Assembly (NCBI RefSeq): GCF_022750635.1
Contig: NZ_JAJKBG010000002.1
Location: forward strand, 186,001 to 250,000
Length of the DNA stretch: 64,000 nucleotides
Source: Brevundimonas pishanensis
GTDB lineage: Bacteria; Pseudomonadota; Alphaproteobacteria; Caulobacterales; Caulobacteraceae
Direction of reading: 5' to 3'
The notes under the pieces are model-generated. The model searched no databases, was not told the origin of the DNA, and saw only the letters and a list, made by a program, of their open reading frames with translations. The position numbers were made by a program, and so were the translations under genes. Positions within the stretch are counted from its first letter, which is position 1, and every line of letters begins with the position of its first letter. Shown one piece after another: positions 37,587 to 46,872 of this stretch.

Positions 37587-38051
37587 TCAGGCCTCGTTGG
37601 CAAGGTGGTCGGCGAGGCCTTTCGATGCCTCGACCACATCGGCCCAAGTGATGTTGAAGCCGTCATCATCCCCGTAATACGGGTCTTGCACGCTCTCGCC
37701 CTTACGACCGGCCCAATCCAGCATTAGGCTAAGTTTCGCGGTCGCATCAGCTGGCATGATGCGCTTCAGATTGGCCAGATTATCGGCATCCATCGCCACG
37801 ATGTGGTCAAAGCGCGTGAAGTCGGCCACTTTAACCTGACGACCTCGCAGGGTGGATATGTCCACGCCATTGCGCTTTGCCGTAGCGATGGCGCGAGGAT
37901 CGGGCTTTTCGTCGATGTGATAGGCAGCAGTGCCCGCACTGTCAGTCACGACTGGCAGCTTGAGACCAGCCACCTCAGCGCGGAACGCCCCCTCTGCCAG
38001 CGGCGAGCGGCAGATGTTTCCAAGACAGACGAATAGAACCGATTTGAACAT
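37587..38051 (-). CDS. low molecular weight protein-tyrosine phosphatase
   Basis: A 154-residue phosphatase. The P-loop CLGNICRSP (Cys at residue 9, Arg at residue 15) sits at the N-terminus and the general acid Asp in ESVQDPYYGDDDGF near the C-terminus, the full catalytic set for the LMW-PTP family. Substrate is unknown; no tyrosine kinase or polysaccharide export genes are in the window. It lies just downstream of mutL on the same strand with a 16-base gap. Confidence 0.92.
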   Translation of the reverse strand: MFKSVLFVCLGNICRSPLAEGAFRAEVAGLKLPVVTDSAGTAAYHIDEKPDPRAIATAKRNGVDISTLRGRQVKVADFTRFDHIVAMDADNLANLKRIMPADATAKLSLMLDWAGRKGESVQDPYYGDDDGFNITWADVVEASKGLADHLANEA

Positions 38052-38067
38052 TAAGTCGCGCCTTTAA

Positions 38068-39978
38068 CTATCGACGACCAAACAGCTTTTCTAGATCGTT
38101 GAGCTTTAGCTCCACATAGGTTGGACGGCCATGGTTGCACTGACCGGAGTGGGGCGTGGCTTCCATCTGGCGCAGCAGGGCATTCATTTCAGGGGCACTG
38201 AGCACACGGCCCGAACGCACCGAGCCGTGGCAGGCCATGGTGCCGCAGACCTCTGCCATCCGCTCTTTCAACGACAGTGCCGCTCCGTGTTCGGAAAGGT
38301 CGTCGGCGATATCGCGGATCAGGCCTTGAACGTCGGTATCGCCAAGCAGGGCCGGCGTCTCGCGTACCAGAACCGCGCCTGCCCCGAACGGCTCGACGAT
38401 CAGGCCCATCTCGGCCAGTTCTTCAGACTTGGCGCCAATGCGGTCGGCCTCGGACGGGTCCAGTTCCACCACCTCCGGCGTCAGCAGGGCCTGACGGGTG
38501 ACGTGCCCCCCCTCCATCTGCACCTTCATACGTTCATAGACGAGGCGTTCGTGGGCAGCGTGCTGGTCGACGATGACCAGACCATCGCGGGTCTGCGCGA
38601 CGATATAGGTGCCATGTAGCTGCGCGCGGGCGGCCCCAAGCGGAAAGTCGATAGGATCGACCGGGGTATTCGGCTGCGGCGCAATCTGGCCCGCGTGCTC
38701 TGCTTGAACCTCGGACAAGGTACGGAAAGTCGGCGCGGCTTGCTGGCCCGACCAAGTGTGCTCCACGCGTGCTGAACGCTCCGACAAGCCGGGGATGATC
38801 TGGGAAACCGCGTCGGGCTTGGACCAACCAGCCCAACCCGAAAAGCCCGCTGCAGACGGGGGCATGGAGGCCTGATCGCCATAGGTCTGCACGCCTGTAT
38901 GCGGTTGAAAGCCCGACAAAGCATCGGCCGCCACGGTGGTGGAGGCGCGGTGACCGGCAGCGTGCAGCGCATGTTTCAATGCGCCGACGATCAAACCCCG
39001 CACCAATGCCGGATCGCGGAAACGAACCTCGGCCTTGGCGGGGTGAACGTTCACGTCAACGTAAAGCGGGTCGATATCGATAAACAGCGCTGCTGCCGGA
39101 TGGCGGTCACGCGCGAGGAAATCGGCATAGGCCCCGCGCAGCGCGCCTTGCAGTAGGCGATCGCGCACGGGACGACCATTCACGAACAGGAACTGGTGCG
39201 CAGCATTTCCTCGCGAATAGGTCGGCAGGCCCGCATAACCCGACAGGCGTACCCCGTCGCGCTCCTGATCGATCAGCAGGGCATTGGCTTCAAAGTCGCG
39301 CCCAAGGATCGCGCCCAGGCGGCGTAGGCGGCCTTCATCGCCTTTGTGTTCGGCGGGCAGGCGCAGCGTCGTCTTGCCGTCCAGCGTCAGGGCGAAAGCC
39401 ACATCTTCATGCGCCATCGCCTGACGTTTGATCTCTTCGGAGATCGCCATGGCTTCGGATCGCTCCGACTTCATGAACTTCAGTCGGGCGGGGGTGGCAT
39501 AGAACAGGTCGCGCACCTCGACCCGTGCGCCGTGAGGCCCGGGGAAGCCTGCGGGTGCGACCGGTTTGTGGTCGCCGCCTTCGACGGTGATGGCCCACGC
39601 TTCCTGCTGACCGGCATCGGACTTGGCGCGGGTCGTAATGGTCAGACGGGCGACCGACCCAATAGAGGGCAGGGCCTCGCCGCGGAAGCCCAGCGTAAAG
39701 ATACGCAGCAGGTCTACATCGCCTGCATCGTCCGGCTCCAGCTTGGAGGTCGCGTGACGCTCGACCGCGATGGGCAGTTCTTCCTTTGGGATGCCCTTGC
39801 CGTCGTCGGCGATGAGGATGCGGGTCAGGCCGCCGCCGTCTGCCTGGATTTCAATATGGGTCGCGCCCGCGTCGATGGCGTTTTCCACCAGTTCTTTGAT
39901 GGCGCTGGCAGGGCGTTCCACCACTTCGCCGGCGGCGATGCGGTTTACGGTTTCGGGCGGGAGACGACGAATAGGCAT
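38068..39978 (-). CDS. mutL: DNA mismatch repair protein MutL
   Basis: GHKL ATPase linking MutS to downstream repair. The start at 39978 gives [23 protein letters not shown] and 636 residues; a start at 40020 adds 14 atypical residues. ATP-binding motifs [40 protein letters not shown] are intact. The C-terminal dimerisation domain has [29 protein letters not shown] and [11 protein letters not shown]. The linker is rich in Gly, Ser and Pro. A GAGTC (GANTC) site lies a few bases before the start. Confidence 0.95.
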   Translation of the reverse strand: MPIRRLPPETVNRIAAGEVVERPASAIKELVENAIDAGATHIEIQADGGGLTRILIADDGKGIPKEELPIAVERHATSKLEPDDAGDVDLLRIFTLGFRGEALPSIGSVARLTITTRAKSDAGQQEAWAITVEGGDHKPVAPAGFPGPHGARVEVRDLFYATPARLKFMKSERSEAMAISEEIKRQAMAHEDVAFALTLDGKTTLRLPAEHKGDEGRLRRLGAILGRDFEANALLIDQERDGVRLSGYAGLPTYSRGNAAHQFLFVNGRPVRDRLLQGALRGAYADFLARDRHPAAALFIDIDPLYVDVNVHPAKAEVRFRDPALVRGLIVGALKHALHAAGHRASTTVAADALSGFQPHTGVQTYGDQASMPPSAAGFSGWAGWSKPDAVSQIIPGLSERSARVEHTWSGQQAAPTFRTLSEVQAEHAGQIAPQPNTPVDPIDFPLGAARAQLHGTYIVAQTRDGLVIVDQHAAHERLVYERMKVQMEGGHVTRQALLTPEVVELDPSEADRIGAKSEELAEMGLIVEPFGAGAVLVRETPALLGDTDVQGLIRDIADDLSEHGAALSLKERMAEVCGTMACHGSVRSGRVLSAPEMNALLRQMEATPHSGQCNHGRPTYVELKLNDLEKLFGRR

Positions 39979-40182
39979 GCGAGTCTCAAGATAGGCGGCG
40001 CAGCGCCTTGATGCATCCACCGTTTGCTGGAAGCTAACATTTCAATGTGATTTTATTTGGGGTCGGGCTTGTAGAACTAAAACTGATACATATACTGATA
40101 CCGTTCTCAAGCGGTCGATTCCGCTTCATCAAGGCCTCGACATTCGTGTGGCGGGGCAGGGCTAAACTGAAGAAGGTCTACT
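39979..40182. other. mutL-yceI divergent intergenic region
   Basis: This gap of 204 bases holds both divergent promoters. It is AT-rich in the middle (about 40040-40110), as expected for promoters. It contains GANTC sites near 39980 and near 40110 that a CcrM-type methylase would modify. I see no RNA gene or coding frame in it. No single -10/-35 pair stands out. Confidence 0.4.
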
Positions 40183-40893
40183 ATGAAAATCAAAGCCAGC
40201 CTTATCGCCGTGGCCGCCGCCGCACTTCTCGCCGCCTGCGGTCAGCCGAACGCCGCAAATGAAAATACTGCCGCTGCTCCGGCGGCCGCAGGTCCGGTGG
40301 ACCTCAAGGCTCCTGCTGGCGTCTATGTGCTGGACCCGACGCACGCCATCCTGCAAGCCTCTGTGCTGCATAACTCGATCTCGAACTACACCGTGCGCTT
40401 CAACAAGGTGGAAGCCAAGGTAACGCTGGATCCGTCTAATCTGGAAAACAGCACCGTGGAGATGAGCGTTGATCCCAAGTCGGTCGATGCCAACTTCCCG
40501 GGGGATTACACGGGCACCCACGCCAACAGCGGCTTCAAGAACTGGAATGAAGACATCGCCAACAATCCGGCAAACCTGAATGCAGGCAAGTTCGGCCAGA
40601 TGACCTTTAAATCGACCAAGGTGACCAAGACCGGTGACCGCACCGCTGACGTGACCGGCGACCTGACCTTCCTCGGCGTCACCAAGCCGGTGACCTTCAA
40701 GGCCACCTTCAACGGAGAGATCGAAAGCCATCCGTTCATGCAGGTTCCGGCCATCGGTTTTGCCGCTGAAGGCACTTTCAAGCGTACCGATTTCGGCATG
40801 GCGGCTGGCTATGTCGGTGACGAAGTGACCGTGCGCTTCGACGGTGAGTTCATCAAGGAAGCGGCTCTGGCAGCACCGGCGGCCGCCCAATAA
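40183..40893 (+). CDS. YceI-family lipoprotein
   Basis: A 236-residue YceI protein, a lipocalin-like barrel that binds polyisoprenoids. The signal MKIKASLIAVAAAALLAAC ends in the lipobox LAAC (Cys at residue 19), so it is probably membrane-anchored; a Pro/Ala-rich linker follows. The YceI domain runs from about residue 45 (GVYVLDPTHAILQASVLHN) to residue 228, with TADVTGDLTFLGVTKPVTFKATF and FKRTDFGMAAGYVGDEVTVRF. It lies upstream of the b561-YceI fusion but is separated from it by a terminator. Confidence 0.92.
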   Translation: MKIKASLIAVAAAALLAACGQPNAANENTAAAPAAAGPVDLKAPAGVYVLDPTHAILQASVLHNSISNYTVRFNKVEAKVTLDPSNLENSTVEMSVDPKSVDANFPGDYTGTHANSGFKNWNEDIANNPANLNAGKFGQMTFKSTKVTKTGDRTADVTGDLTFLGVTKPVTFKATFNGEIESHPFMQVPAIGFAAEGTFKRTDFGMAAGYVGDEVTVRFDGEFIKEAALAAPAAAQ

Positions 40894-40902
40894 GTGGCAA
40901 CG

Positions 40903-40933
40903 CGGGTGGAGGGATGACCTCCACCCGTTTTTT
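40903..40933 (+). terminator. intrinsic terminator after yceI
   Basis: CGGGTGGAGG (40903-40912) pairs perfectly with CCTCCACCCG (40918-40927), loop of 5, followed by six T. It separates the yceI message from the b561 fusion gene, though readthrough is possible. Confidence 0.9.
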
Positions 40934-40959
40934 GTGATCCCCCAGACCCCTTGAACGCC

Positions 40960-42264
40960 ATGACCACATCAGCCACCCACAGCCGCGACCGCTATCCTGC
41001 TGTTGCTATCCTTTTGCACTGGCTGATTGGCCTGTCCATTCTGGCCATGATCCCGATGGGGTGGTGGATGTCCGACGCGATTGAGCAGGCCGAGACACAG
41101 GCGCTGGCCTATCGCGTGTTCCAGATTCACAAGTCGGTCGGCTTTTTGATTTTGGCGCTTACGCTCCTGCGGATCGTGTGGCGTTTGACGCATCCCGTGC
41201 CGCGGTTGCCTGCGCAAATGCATGGCTGGGAGCGTTTTGCGGCGCGCGCGACGCATGTGGCGTTTTACGCGCTGATGCTGGGGCTGCCGCTGACGGGCTG
41301 GGCCTATGTGTCGAGCGGTTGGGCCGTGGCGACCGACACGCCGCTGTCGGTACCGACAAGCTGGTTCGGCCTGTTTGCCATCCCGCACATCGGCTTCATC
41401 GAACATGCGAGCGAGGCCGTGCGCCGTACCATCGGCTATATGGCTATGGGTGCGCACAGCAAACTGGCATGGGGGGCCATCGTATTAGTGGTGCTGCATG
41501 TTGGGGCGGCGTTGAAGCACCAGTTCCTCAACCGTGACGGCGTGTTGGCGCACATGGTTCCGGTCCTGCCGCACGCGGACGTGCCACTGGCCGCGCCGCC
41601 AAGCGCAAAGGAAAAATGGGTCGATGGTTTCGCAGGCGTCGCCTTTGTCGCCATCATCGGCCTGACGTTCGCAATCGCCGCCAAGCCCGCTCCGCTGGCG
41701 CAGGCAGACGCTCCGGCGACGGTGGCTGCTGCTGCAAACGATACGGCCCTGAAGGCAGGCACTGCATCGACGTGGACCGTGGATCAGGCGGCGTCCTCGA
41801 TCCAGTTCAGCGGTACGCACTCTGGCGCGGCCTTCACGGGCAAGTTCAACAGCTGGACCGCCGAAATCCATTTCGATCCTGCTGATCTGGCAGGCTCGAC
41901 GGCGGTGGTCACTGTCGAAACGGCATCGGCCCAAACCGGAGATGCCACCAAGGATGGCGCGCTGAAGGGTGCTGAATGGTTCAATCCGGCCCAGTTCCCG
42001 ACGGCGCGTTTTGAAGCTTCTGAGTTCGTCGCTTTGGGCGGTAACCGCTACGAGGCACGTGGCACGCTGCGAATCAAATCGACGTCCCAGCCCGTCGTGC
42101 TGCCTTTCACCTTTGACGAGGCGTCGGGAGAGGCCAACGTCTCGGGCAAGGTGTCGGTTGATCGCACTCAACTGGACCTCGGCATGGTGTCTGACGCCGC
42201 CGCAGGCTGGGTCTCGAAGATGATCGACGTCGAGATCAAGGTACGAGCGAAAAAAGCGGCCTAA
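40960..42264 (+). CDS. cytochrome b561 fused to a YceI domain
   Basis: A 434-residue two-domain protein. Residues 1-200 form a four-helix di-heme cytochrome b561 with His ligands in AILLHWLIG, IHKSVGFLI, ATHVAFYALMLGLPLTGW and VVLHVGAALKHQFLNRDGV. After a further membrane helix (about 222-240) and a linker, residues 275-430 form a YceI domain (TWTVDQAASSIQFSGTHSGAAFTGKF to LDLGMVSDAAAGWVSKMIDVEIKV). This suggests a periplasmic polyisoprenoid-binding barrel tethered to a quinone-reactive cytochrome. The ATG at 40960 is chosen; a TTG at 40951 would add 3 residues. Confidence 0.9.
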   Translation: MTTSATHSRDRYPAVAILLHWLIGLSILAMIPMGWWMSDAIEQAETQALAYRVFQIHKSVGFLILALTLLRIVWRLTHPVPRLPAQMHGWERFAARATHVAFYALMLGLPLTGWAYVSSGWAVATDTPLSVPTSWFGLFAIPHIGFIEHASEAVRRTIGYMAMGAHSKLAWGAIVLVVLHVGAALKHQFLNRDGVLAHMVPVLPHADVPLAAPPSAKEKWVDGFAGVAFVAIIGLTFAIAAKPAPLAQADAPATVAAAANDTALKAGTASTWTVDQAASSIQFSGTHSGAAFTGKFNSWTAEIHFDPADLAGSTAVVTVETASAQTGDATKDGALKGAEWFNPAQFPTARFEASEFVALGGNRYEARGTLRIKSTSQPVVLPFTFDEASGEANVSGKVSVDRTQLDLGMVSDAAAGWVSKMIDVEIKVRAKKAA

Positions 42265-42359
42265 TGTTACCGCCTATTATGGCTAACGGGTTTGCCTGTG
42301 AGCCTTAGTAACGGTAGAGCAGGGCCTTTCTTTAACTGCCCTAGCTTTAGGCCACGATC

Positions 42360-43688
42360 ATGCACGACATCAGAGCGATCCGAGACAACCCCGCAGCGTT
42401 TGTAGCGGGCTGGTCGTCGCGCGGTGTCGAGGATGCCCAATCGGTCGTGGATCAAATTCTGGAGCTAGACGTCGCTCTTCGTGCAGCCCAGACCACGGGT
42501 CAGGAAGCCCTTGCCAAGCGCAATGCGGCTTCCAAGGCCATTGGCGCAGCCATGGGTAAGAAGGACATGGCCGAGGCTGATCGCCTGAAAGCCGAGGTCG
42601 AGACCCTCAAGAACGAAATCGCTACGGCTGGCGAAGTCGAGGCTGCCAAGGGCGCGGAACTGCGTGACCTGCTGGCTGGCCTGAAGAACATCGCTGCCGA
42701 GGACGTGCCGAACGGCGCTGATGAAAACGACAACGTTGAAGTCAGCAAGTGGGGCACCCCTCGCACGACTGGCCCGAAGAAGGACCACGCCGATCTCGGC
42801 GAGGCTCTGAAGCTGCTGGACTTTGAAGGCGCGGCCAAAATGTCCGGTTCGCGCTTTGCTGTGCTGAAGGGCCAACTGGCGCGTCTGGAACGCGCTATTG
42901 GCCAGTTCATGCTGGACATGCAGACCGACAAGCATGGCTACACCGAGGTGAATCCGCCGCTGTTGGTCCGCGACCACACCATGTTCGGTACCGGCCAGCT
43001 TCCGAAATTCAAGGAAGACCTGTTCCGCGCCGCCGATGGTGATCCGGCCGCTCCGGTTGATGAAGAGGCCGGTAGCCGCTGGCTGATCCCGACTGCAGAA
43101 GTTTCGCTGACCAACCTCGTGCGCGAGCAGGTGCTGAGCGATGAGGAAGTCGCCCAGCCGATCCGCATGACAGCTCTGACCTACTGCTTCCGCGCGGAGG
43201 CCGGTTCGGCGGGGCGCGACACCCGTGGCCTGATCCGTCAGCACCAATTCCAAAAGGTGGAAATGGTCTCGATCTGCAAACCGGAAGATTCGGATGCAGA
43301 GCACGAGCGCATGACCGGCTGTGCCGAGGCCGTACTTCAGGCGCTGGAACTACCGTACCGCAAGGTGCTGCTGTGCAAGGGCGACATGGGCTTCTCGGCC
43401 CAGAAGACCTATGACCTCGAAGTGTGGCTGCCGTCGCAGGATACCTATCGCGAGATCAGCTCCTGCTCGAACTGCGGTGACTTCCAGGCGCGTCGCATGG
43501 ACGCCCGCTTCAAGCGCGCCGGCGAGAAGAAGACCGAGTTCCTGCACACCCTGAACGGCTCGGGCCTGGCCGTGGGCCGCACCCTCGTTGCCGTGATGGA
43601 AAACTATCAGCAGGAGGACGGCAGCATCGCCATTCCGGCCGTGCTGCAACCGTACATGGGCGGTCTCACCGCCATCGCTGCTGCTTAA
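42360..43688 (+). CDS. serS: serine--tRNA ligase
   Basis: Class II synthetase charging tRNA-Ser (and tRNA-Sec where present). The 442 residues have the N-terminal coiled-coil arm (residues about 30-105) and the catalytic core with motif 2 [33 protein letters not shown], and motif 3 [26 protein letters not shown]. Length and order are normal. surE follows after 9 bases. Confidence 0.97.
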   Translation: MHDIRAIRDNPAAFVAGWSSRGVEDAQSVVDQILELDVALRAAQTTGQEALAKRNAASKAIGAAMGKKDMAEADRLKAEVETLKNEIATAGEVEAAKGAELRDLLAGLKNIAAEDVPNGADENDNVEVSKWGTPRTTGPKKDHADLGEALKLLDFEGAAKMSGSRFAVLKGQLARLERAIGQFMLDMQTDKHGYTEVNPPLLVRDHTMFGTGQLPKFKEDLFRAADGDPAAPVDEEAGSRWLIPTAEVSLTNLVREQVLSDEEVAQPIRMTALTYCFRAEAGSAGRDTRGLIRQHQFQKVEMVSICKPEDSDAEHERMTGCAEAVLQALELPYRKVLLCKGDMGFSAQKTYDLEVWLPSQDTYREISSCSNCGDFQARRMDARFKRAGEKKTEFLHTLNGSGLAVGRTLVAVMENYQQEDGSIAIPAVLQPYMGGLTAIAAA

Positions 43689-43697
43689 AGAGTATTC

Positions 43698-44489
43698 ATG
43701 CGTATTCTTCTGACGAACGACGACGGCATCGACGCCGAAGGCCTGACCTGCCTCGAAAACATCGCCCGCACCCTGTCGGACGATGTCTGGGTCGTGGCTC
43801 CGGCTGTGGAGCAGTCGGGCAAGGGCCGCGGCCTGACGCTCACCGAGCCTCTGCGCGTCAACAGGCACGGCGAGAAGAAGTTCTCGGTCACGGGTACCCC
43901 GACCGACTGCGTCATTCTGGCGGTGAACGACCTGATGCCTGAAAAGCCCGATCTGGTGCTGTCCGGCGTCAATCGTGGTCATAACGTCGGCGAAGACGTG
44001 TCCTATTCGGGCACGGTCGCTGGCGCACTGCAGGGCATGGCGTTCGGCATTCGCTCTATCGCCTTGTCGCAGTCTCTGGAGCGTTTCCACGACGACGTGA
44101 CGGCGCACTGGGAAACCGCAGAAGCTTTCGCTCCGGGCATTATCAACCGCCTTCTGGAACAGAAGTGGCCGGATGGCGTGGTGATGAACGTGAACTTCCC
44201 GCGCCTGCCACCTGAACTGGTAAAGGAAGTCGAGATCACCCGTCAGGGCTTCCGTGATATCGGCGAACTGCACGCAATCCGTCGTGACGACCTGCGCGGT
44301 CGTCCGTATTACTGGATGGCTTTCCGTGGCACACCGCATGAACATCCGGCGGGGACCGATCTGCGTGCAATGGAAGAGGGCCGTATCTCGGTCACGCCTC
44401 TGCATATCGATCTGACGCACATGCCGATGATCAACGATCTTAAGAAGGTACTGGGCGGCGCTCCGCCCAAGGGTCCGCAAGAGAAGTAA
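43698..44489 (+). CDS. surE: 5'/3'-nucleotidase SurE
   Basis: Nucleoside monophosphatase of 263 residues. The metal-binding pair is in [16 protein letters not shown] (Asp 8 and 9), with [30 protein letters not shown], and [26 protein letters not shown]. It is slightly longer than most because of C-terminal residues. It sits between serS and pcm; the serS-surE-pcm-nlpD order is the standard alphaproteobacterial cluster. Confidence 0.96.
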   Translation: MRILLTNDDGIDAEGLTCLENIARTLSDDVWVVAPAVEQSGKGRGLTLTEPLRVNRHGEKKFSVTGTPTDCVILAVNDLMPEKPDLVLSGVNRGHNVGEDVSYSGTVAGALQGMAFGIRSIALSQSLERFHDDVTAHWETAEAFAPGIINRLLEQKWPDGVVMNVNFPRLPPELVKEVEITRQGFRDIGELHAIRRDDLRGRPYYWMAFRGTPHEHPAGTDLRAMEEGRISVTPLHIDLTHMPMINDLKKVLGGAPPKGPQEK

Positions 44490-44499
44490 GGCACTACAC

Positions 44500-45144
44500 A
44501 TGAACCTCGGGGATGATCGCGCTGGCCGTCTGATCCTGTCGCTACGGCGGCAGGGGGTGACCGATGCGCGCGTCCTCAAGGCCATGGAAGACGTCGACCG
44601 CTCGCTGTTCGTACACGAGAAGTTTCTGGATCAAGCCTGGGAAGATCAGGCGCTTCCCATCGACTGCGCCCAAACCATCAGCCAGCCGTTTATCGTTGGA
44701 CTGATGACTCAGGCCCTGCAGGTCGGCCCGCGTCACCGCGTGCTCGAGATTGGCACCGGCAGCGGATACCAGTGCGCGGTCCTCAGCCGGATGGCCCGCT
44801 TCGTGTATACGGTCGAACGCTACAAAAGCCTGTTGACCGAAGCCGAGGGACGACTGAAACGCCTCGGTATCGAAAACGTGTTCACGCGCCACGGCGATGG
44901 CGGGGTGGGCTGGAATGAACAGGCCCCGTTCGACCGCATCATGGTCACGGCAGCTTCGCCCCATGAGCCGACCGAGCTGCTCAAGCAACTCAAACCCAAC
45001 GGGGTTTTGGTGGCACCGGTAGGCCGCACCTCGGTTCAGATGTTGAACCGATACACCGGTCAGGATGACGGCAGCTTCACCCGCGAAAGCCTGTGTGAAG
45101 TGCGCTTTGTCCCGCTGGTCGAGGGCACCGCCAAAGAAGGGTAA
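44500..45144 (+). CDS. pcm: protein-L-isoaspartate O-methyltransferase
   Basis: Repairs isoaspartyl residues in damaged proteins using SAM. The 214 residues show the type I motif ALQVGPRHRVLEIGTGSGYQCAVLSRM, the preceding AQTISQPFIVGLMTQ loop, VYTVERYKSL, and the APFDRIMVTAASPHEPTELLKQLKPNGVLVAPVG block. It lies 10 bases after surE and is clearly in the same transcript. Confidence 0.95.
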   Translation: MNLGDDRAGRLILSLRRQGVTDARVLKAMEDVDRSLFVHEKFLDQAWEDQALPIDCAQTISQPFIVGLMTQALQVGPRHRVLEIGTGSGYQCAVLSRMARFVYTVERYKSLLTEAEGRLKRLGIENVFTRHGDGGVGWNEQAPFDRIMVTAASPHEPTELLKQLKPNGVLVAPVGRTSVQMLNRYTGQDDGSFTRESLCEVRFVPLVEGTAKEG

Positions 45145-45152
45145 ATACGCCC

Positions 45153-45208
45153 TTAACCATTTCGCCCCACTTTCGCGCGAGTTTGCCGTTTTGGTCTGGA
45201 TTCGAATC
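45153..45208 (+). promoter_or_regulatory. CtrA-like TTAACCAT and paired GANTC sites upstream of the NlpD-like gene
   Basis: In the pcm-nlpD gap, TTAACCAT at 45153-45160 matches the CtrA recognition 8-mer known from Caulobacter. Forty bases downstream the 12-bp palindrome GGATTCGAATCC contains two abutting CcrM methylation sites, GATTC (45199-45203) and GAATC (45204-45208). Together they suggest cell-cycle control (CtrA, GcrA/CcrM) of the downstream envelope gene. The sites are seen; the regulation is inferred. Confidence 0.5.
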
Positions 45209-45238
45209 CGGCCAACCCGGATATTCTGAATGTGAATT

Positions 45239-46360
45239 GTGATGACGGAGACGGGGATGCTGAGCAGCCGCAATTGGTTACGGGCGGGATTGCTGGCAGG
45301 GAGCGCACTGACGCTCGCCGCCTGTTCGACCTATCCTACTGAGCCGCGCTATTCCACGCGTCCGACCCCGATGGGGCAGGCGCCGGCGCCGTATGGTCAG
45401 AATCCGTATGCGCCACCCGCGCAAACGCAGCCGGCCCAACCCGCGCAGACTGCCCCCAGTAACCCTTACTATCAGCCCAACACGCCGCCGCCAGTAGAGC
45501 AGGGGCCGATTGCCAGCGCCGGTTCGATCGAGGGCGGTGGTCTGCCGGCTCCTGCAGGTCCGGCCTATCCGTCCACGGGTGAACCCACCCGGGTAACCCC
45601 GCCGGCAAATACAGCTCCGGTCGAAGCGGGTGCAGCCTATGTGATCCAGCAGGGCGATACGATTTCAGGCGTCGGTCGCCGCTTTGGCGTTCCGGTGCAA
45701 ACCCTGATCGACCTGAACAATCTCGGCCCCCGCGGTAGCATTACCGCCGGTCAGCGGCTGACCCTGCCGACTTCGGCGGTTGATCGTGGGACGGATCCTT
45801 ACGCCACCGGTCCGGCACCATCGGGCGTACGTATCGCGTCCGGGGCTTCTGCGCCGCCACCGCCGCCGCCGCCGAGCGGGAATGCACCGCTTCCTGCAGC
45901 GCCGCGTCCGCAACCGGCACCGGCTCAATCCACGCCGTCTGCGACCAATCCACCCGCGCCGATTGGTCAGCGCGTTGCGCTTCAATGGCCTGTACGTGGC
46001 GACATCCTGCGTCGCTTTGGTCCAAGCGGCCTTGGCGAGCGCAGTAACGGCATCAATATTGGCGCTACGGCAGGCGCGGATGTCAAAGCTTCGGCAGACG
46101 GCACCGTGGCCTATGTCGGTAGCGATATTGTGGGGCAGGGCCTCACGGTGCTGATCGTACACCGCGACGGTTGGCGTACGGTCTATAGCCATCTGGGTTC
46201 GGCAACGGTTCGTGACGGAGCTACTGTTCGCGCAGGCCAAACCATCGGCACGGTCGGCACCACGGCGGGCGATGGCCGTCCGTCGATCCACTATGAAGTT
46301 CGCCAAATGCGTGGTGACGATCCCATTGCGATCGACCCGCTGAGCATTTTGCCGCGCTAA
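45239..46360 (+). CDS. NlpD-like LysM/M23 lipoprotein
   Basis: An envelope protein of 373 residues (or 367 from ATG 45257, which has GGAGACGGGG before it). The signal peptide ends in the lipobox LAAC. A Pro/Gln/Ala-rich linker, a LysM domain (AYVIQQGDTISGVGRRFGVPVQTLIDLNN, about residues 133-180), a second Pro-rich linker and a LytM/M23 domain (about 244-370) follow. The M23 zinc ligands are replaced: GINIGATAG has Asn for Asp and PSIHYEVR lacks the first His of H-x-H. This matches NlpD/EnvC-type amidase activators rather than an active peptidase. The surE-pcm-nlpD order supports it. Confidence 0.86.
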   Translation: MMTETGMLSSRNWLRAGLLAGSALTLAACSTYPTEPRYSTRPTPMGQAPAPYGQNPYAPPAQTQPAQPAQTAPSNPYYQPNTPPPVEQGPIASAGSIEGGGLPAPAGPAYPSTGEPTRVTPPANTAPVEAGAAYVIQQGDTISGVGRRFGVPVQTLIDLNNLGPRGSITAGQRLTLPTSAVDRGTDPYATGPAPSGVRIASGASAPPPPPPPSGNAPLPAAPRPQPAPAQSTPSATNPPAPIGQRVALQWPVRGDILRRFGPSGLGERSNGINIGATAGADVKASADGTVAYVGSDIVGQGLTVLIVHRDGWRTVYSHLGSATVRDGATVRAGQTIGTVGTTAGDGRPSIHYEVRQMRGDDPIAIDPLSILPR

Positions 46361-46382
46361 AATCACAAAAAACGATGCGATT

Positions 46383-46413
46383 GGGGACGGATTGAGTGAA
46401 ATGATCCGTCCCT
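46383..46413 (+). terminator. hairpin after the NlpD-like gene (possible terminator)
   Basis: GGGACGGAT (46384-46392) pairs perfectly with ATCCGTCCC (46404-46412), with an 11-base loop. There is no T-tract, so it is either a weak terminator or a structured element upstream of yajC. Confidence 0.4.
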
Positions 46414-46524
46414 GCCATCGGGTCGCGTTGCAAATGCATGCCGCGCACCCTAGTTTTCGCGCCTTATTTCCAATGGGTCCCCCAAGGTGGGGCGTGGCCC
46501 AATTCGGGGAGCTATAAATTGAAT

Positions 46525-46830
46525 ATGTCCGATCCGGGTGCCATGGGTGCCATCATGCAGTTCGCGCCGCTGGTGCTGATCTTCGTGCTCTTCTACTTCC
46601 TGATGATCCGTCCTCAGCAGAAGCGCATGAAGGCTCACCAAGCCATGCTTCAGGCTCTGAAGCGCGGCGACGAAGTCGTTCTGTCGAACGGCATGGTCGG
46701 TAAGGTCACGCGCGTCGAAGAAAACGAAGCCATGGTCGACATCGCCCAAGGCGTTTCGGTCCGCGTCGTGCGCTCGATGATCGCTGAAGTGCGTAACCGC
46801 ACCGCAATCGCGGCTAACGACAAGGGCTAA
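46525..46830 (+). CDS. yajC: preprotein translocase subunit YajC
   Basis: Accessory single-span membrane protein of the SecDF-YajC complex. From ATG 46525 it has 101 residues; a TTG at 46519, better placed after GGGGAG (46506-46511), is also possible. A longer in-frame start at 46438 yields an atypical N-terminal extension. The helix FAPLVLIFVLFYFLMIRPQQKR and the cytoplasmic domain GDEVVLSNGMVGKVTRVEENEAMVDIAQGVSVRVVRS are characteristic. Confidence 0.93.
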   Translation: MSDPGAMGAIMQFAPLVLIFVLFYFLMIRPQQKRMKAHQAMLQALKRGDEVVLSNGMVGKVTRVEENEAMVDIAQGVSVRVVRSMIAEVRNRTAIAANDKG

Positions 46831-46872
46831 GGCCCCCATTAACGGCGGCTAGCCGCCCGGAGATGCCCTGAC

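Noticed and set aside
38052-38070. TTAA and TTAAC between mutL and the phosphatase gene as a full CtrA site
   Set aside because: The spacing is nine bases, not the seven of the CtrA consensus, and the gap lies inside one operon.
45199-45210. GGATTCGAATCC looked like a tRNA T-arm
   Set aside because: The flanking bases do not form a five-pair T stem or acceptor stem, and there is no anticodon arm or CCA upstream or downstream. It is better explained as a palindrome with two GANTC sites.
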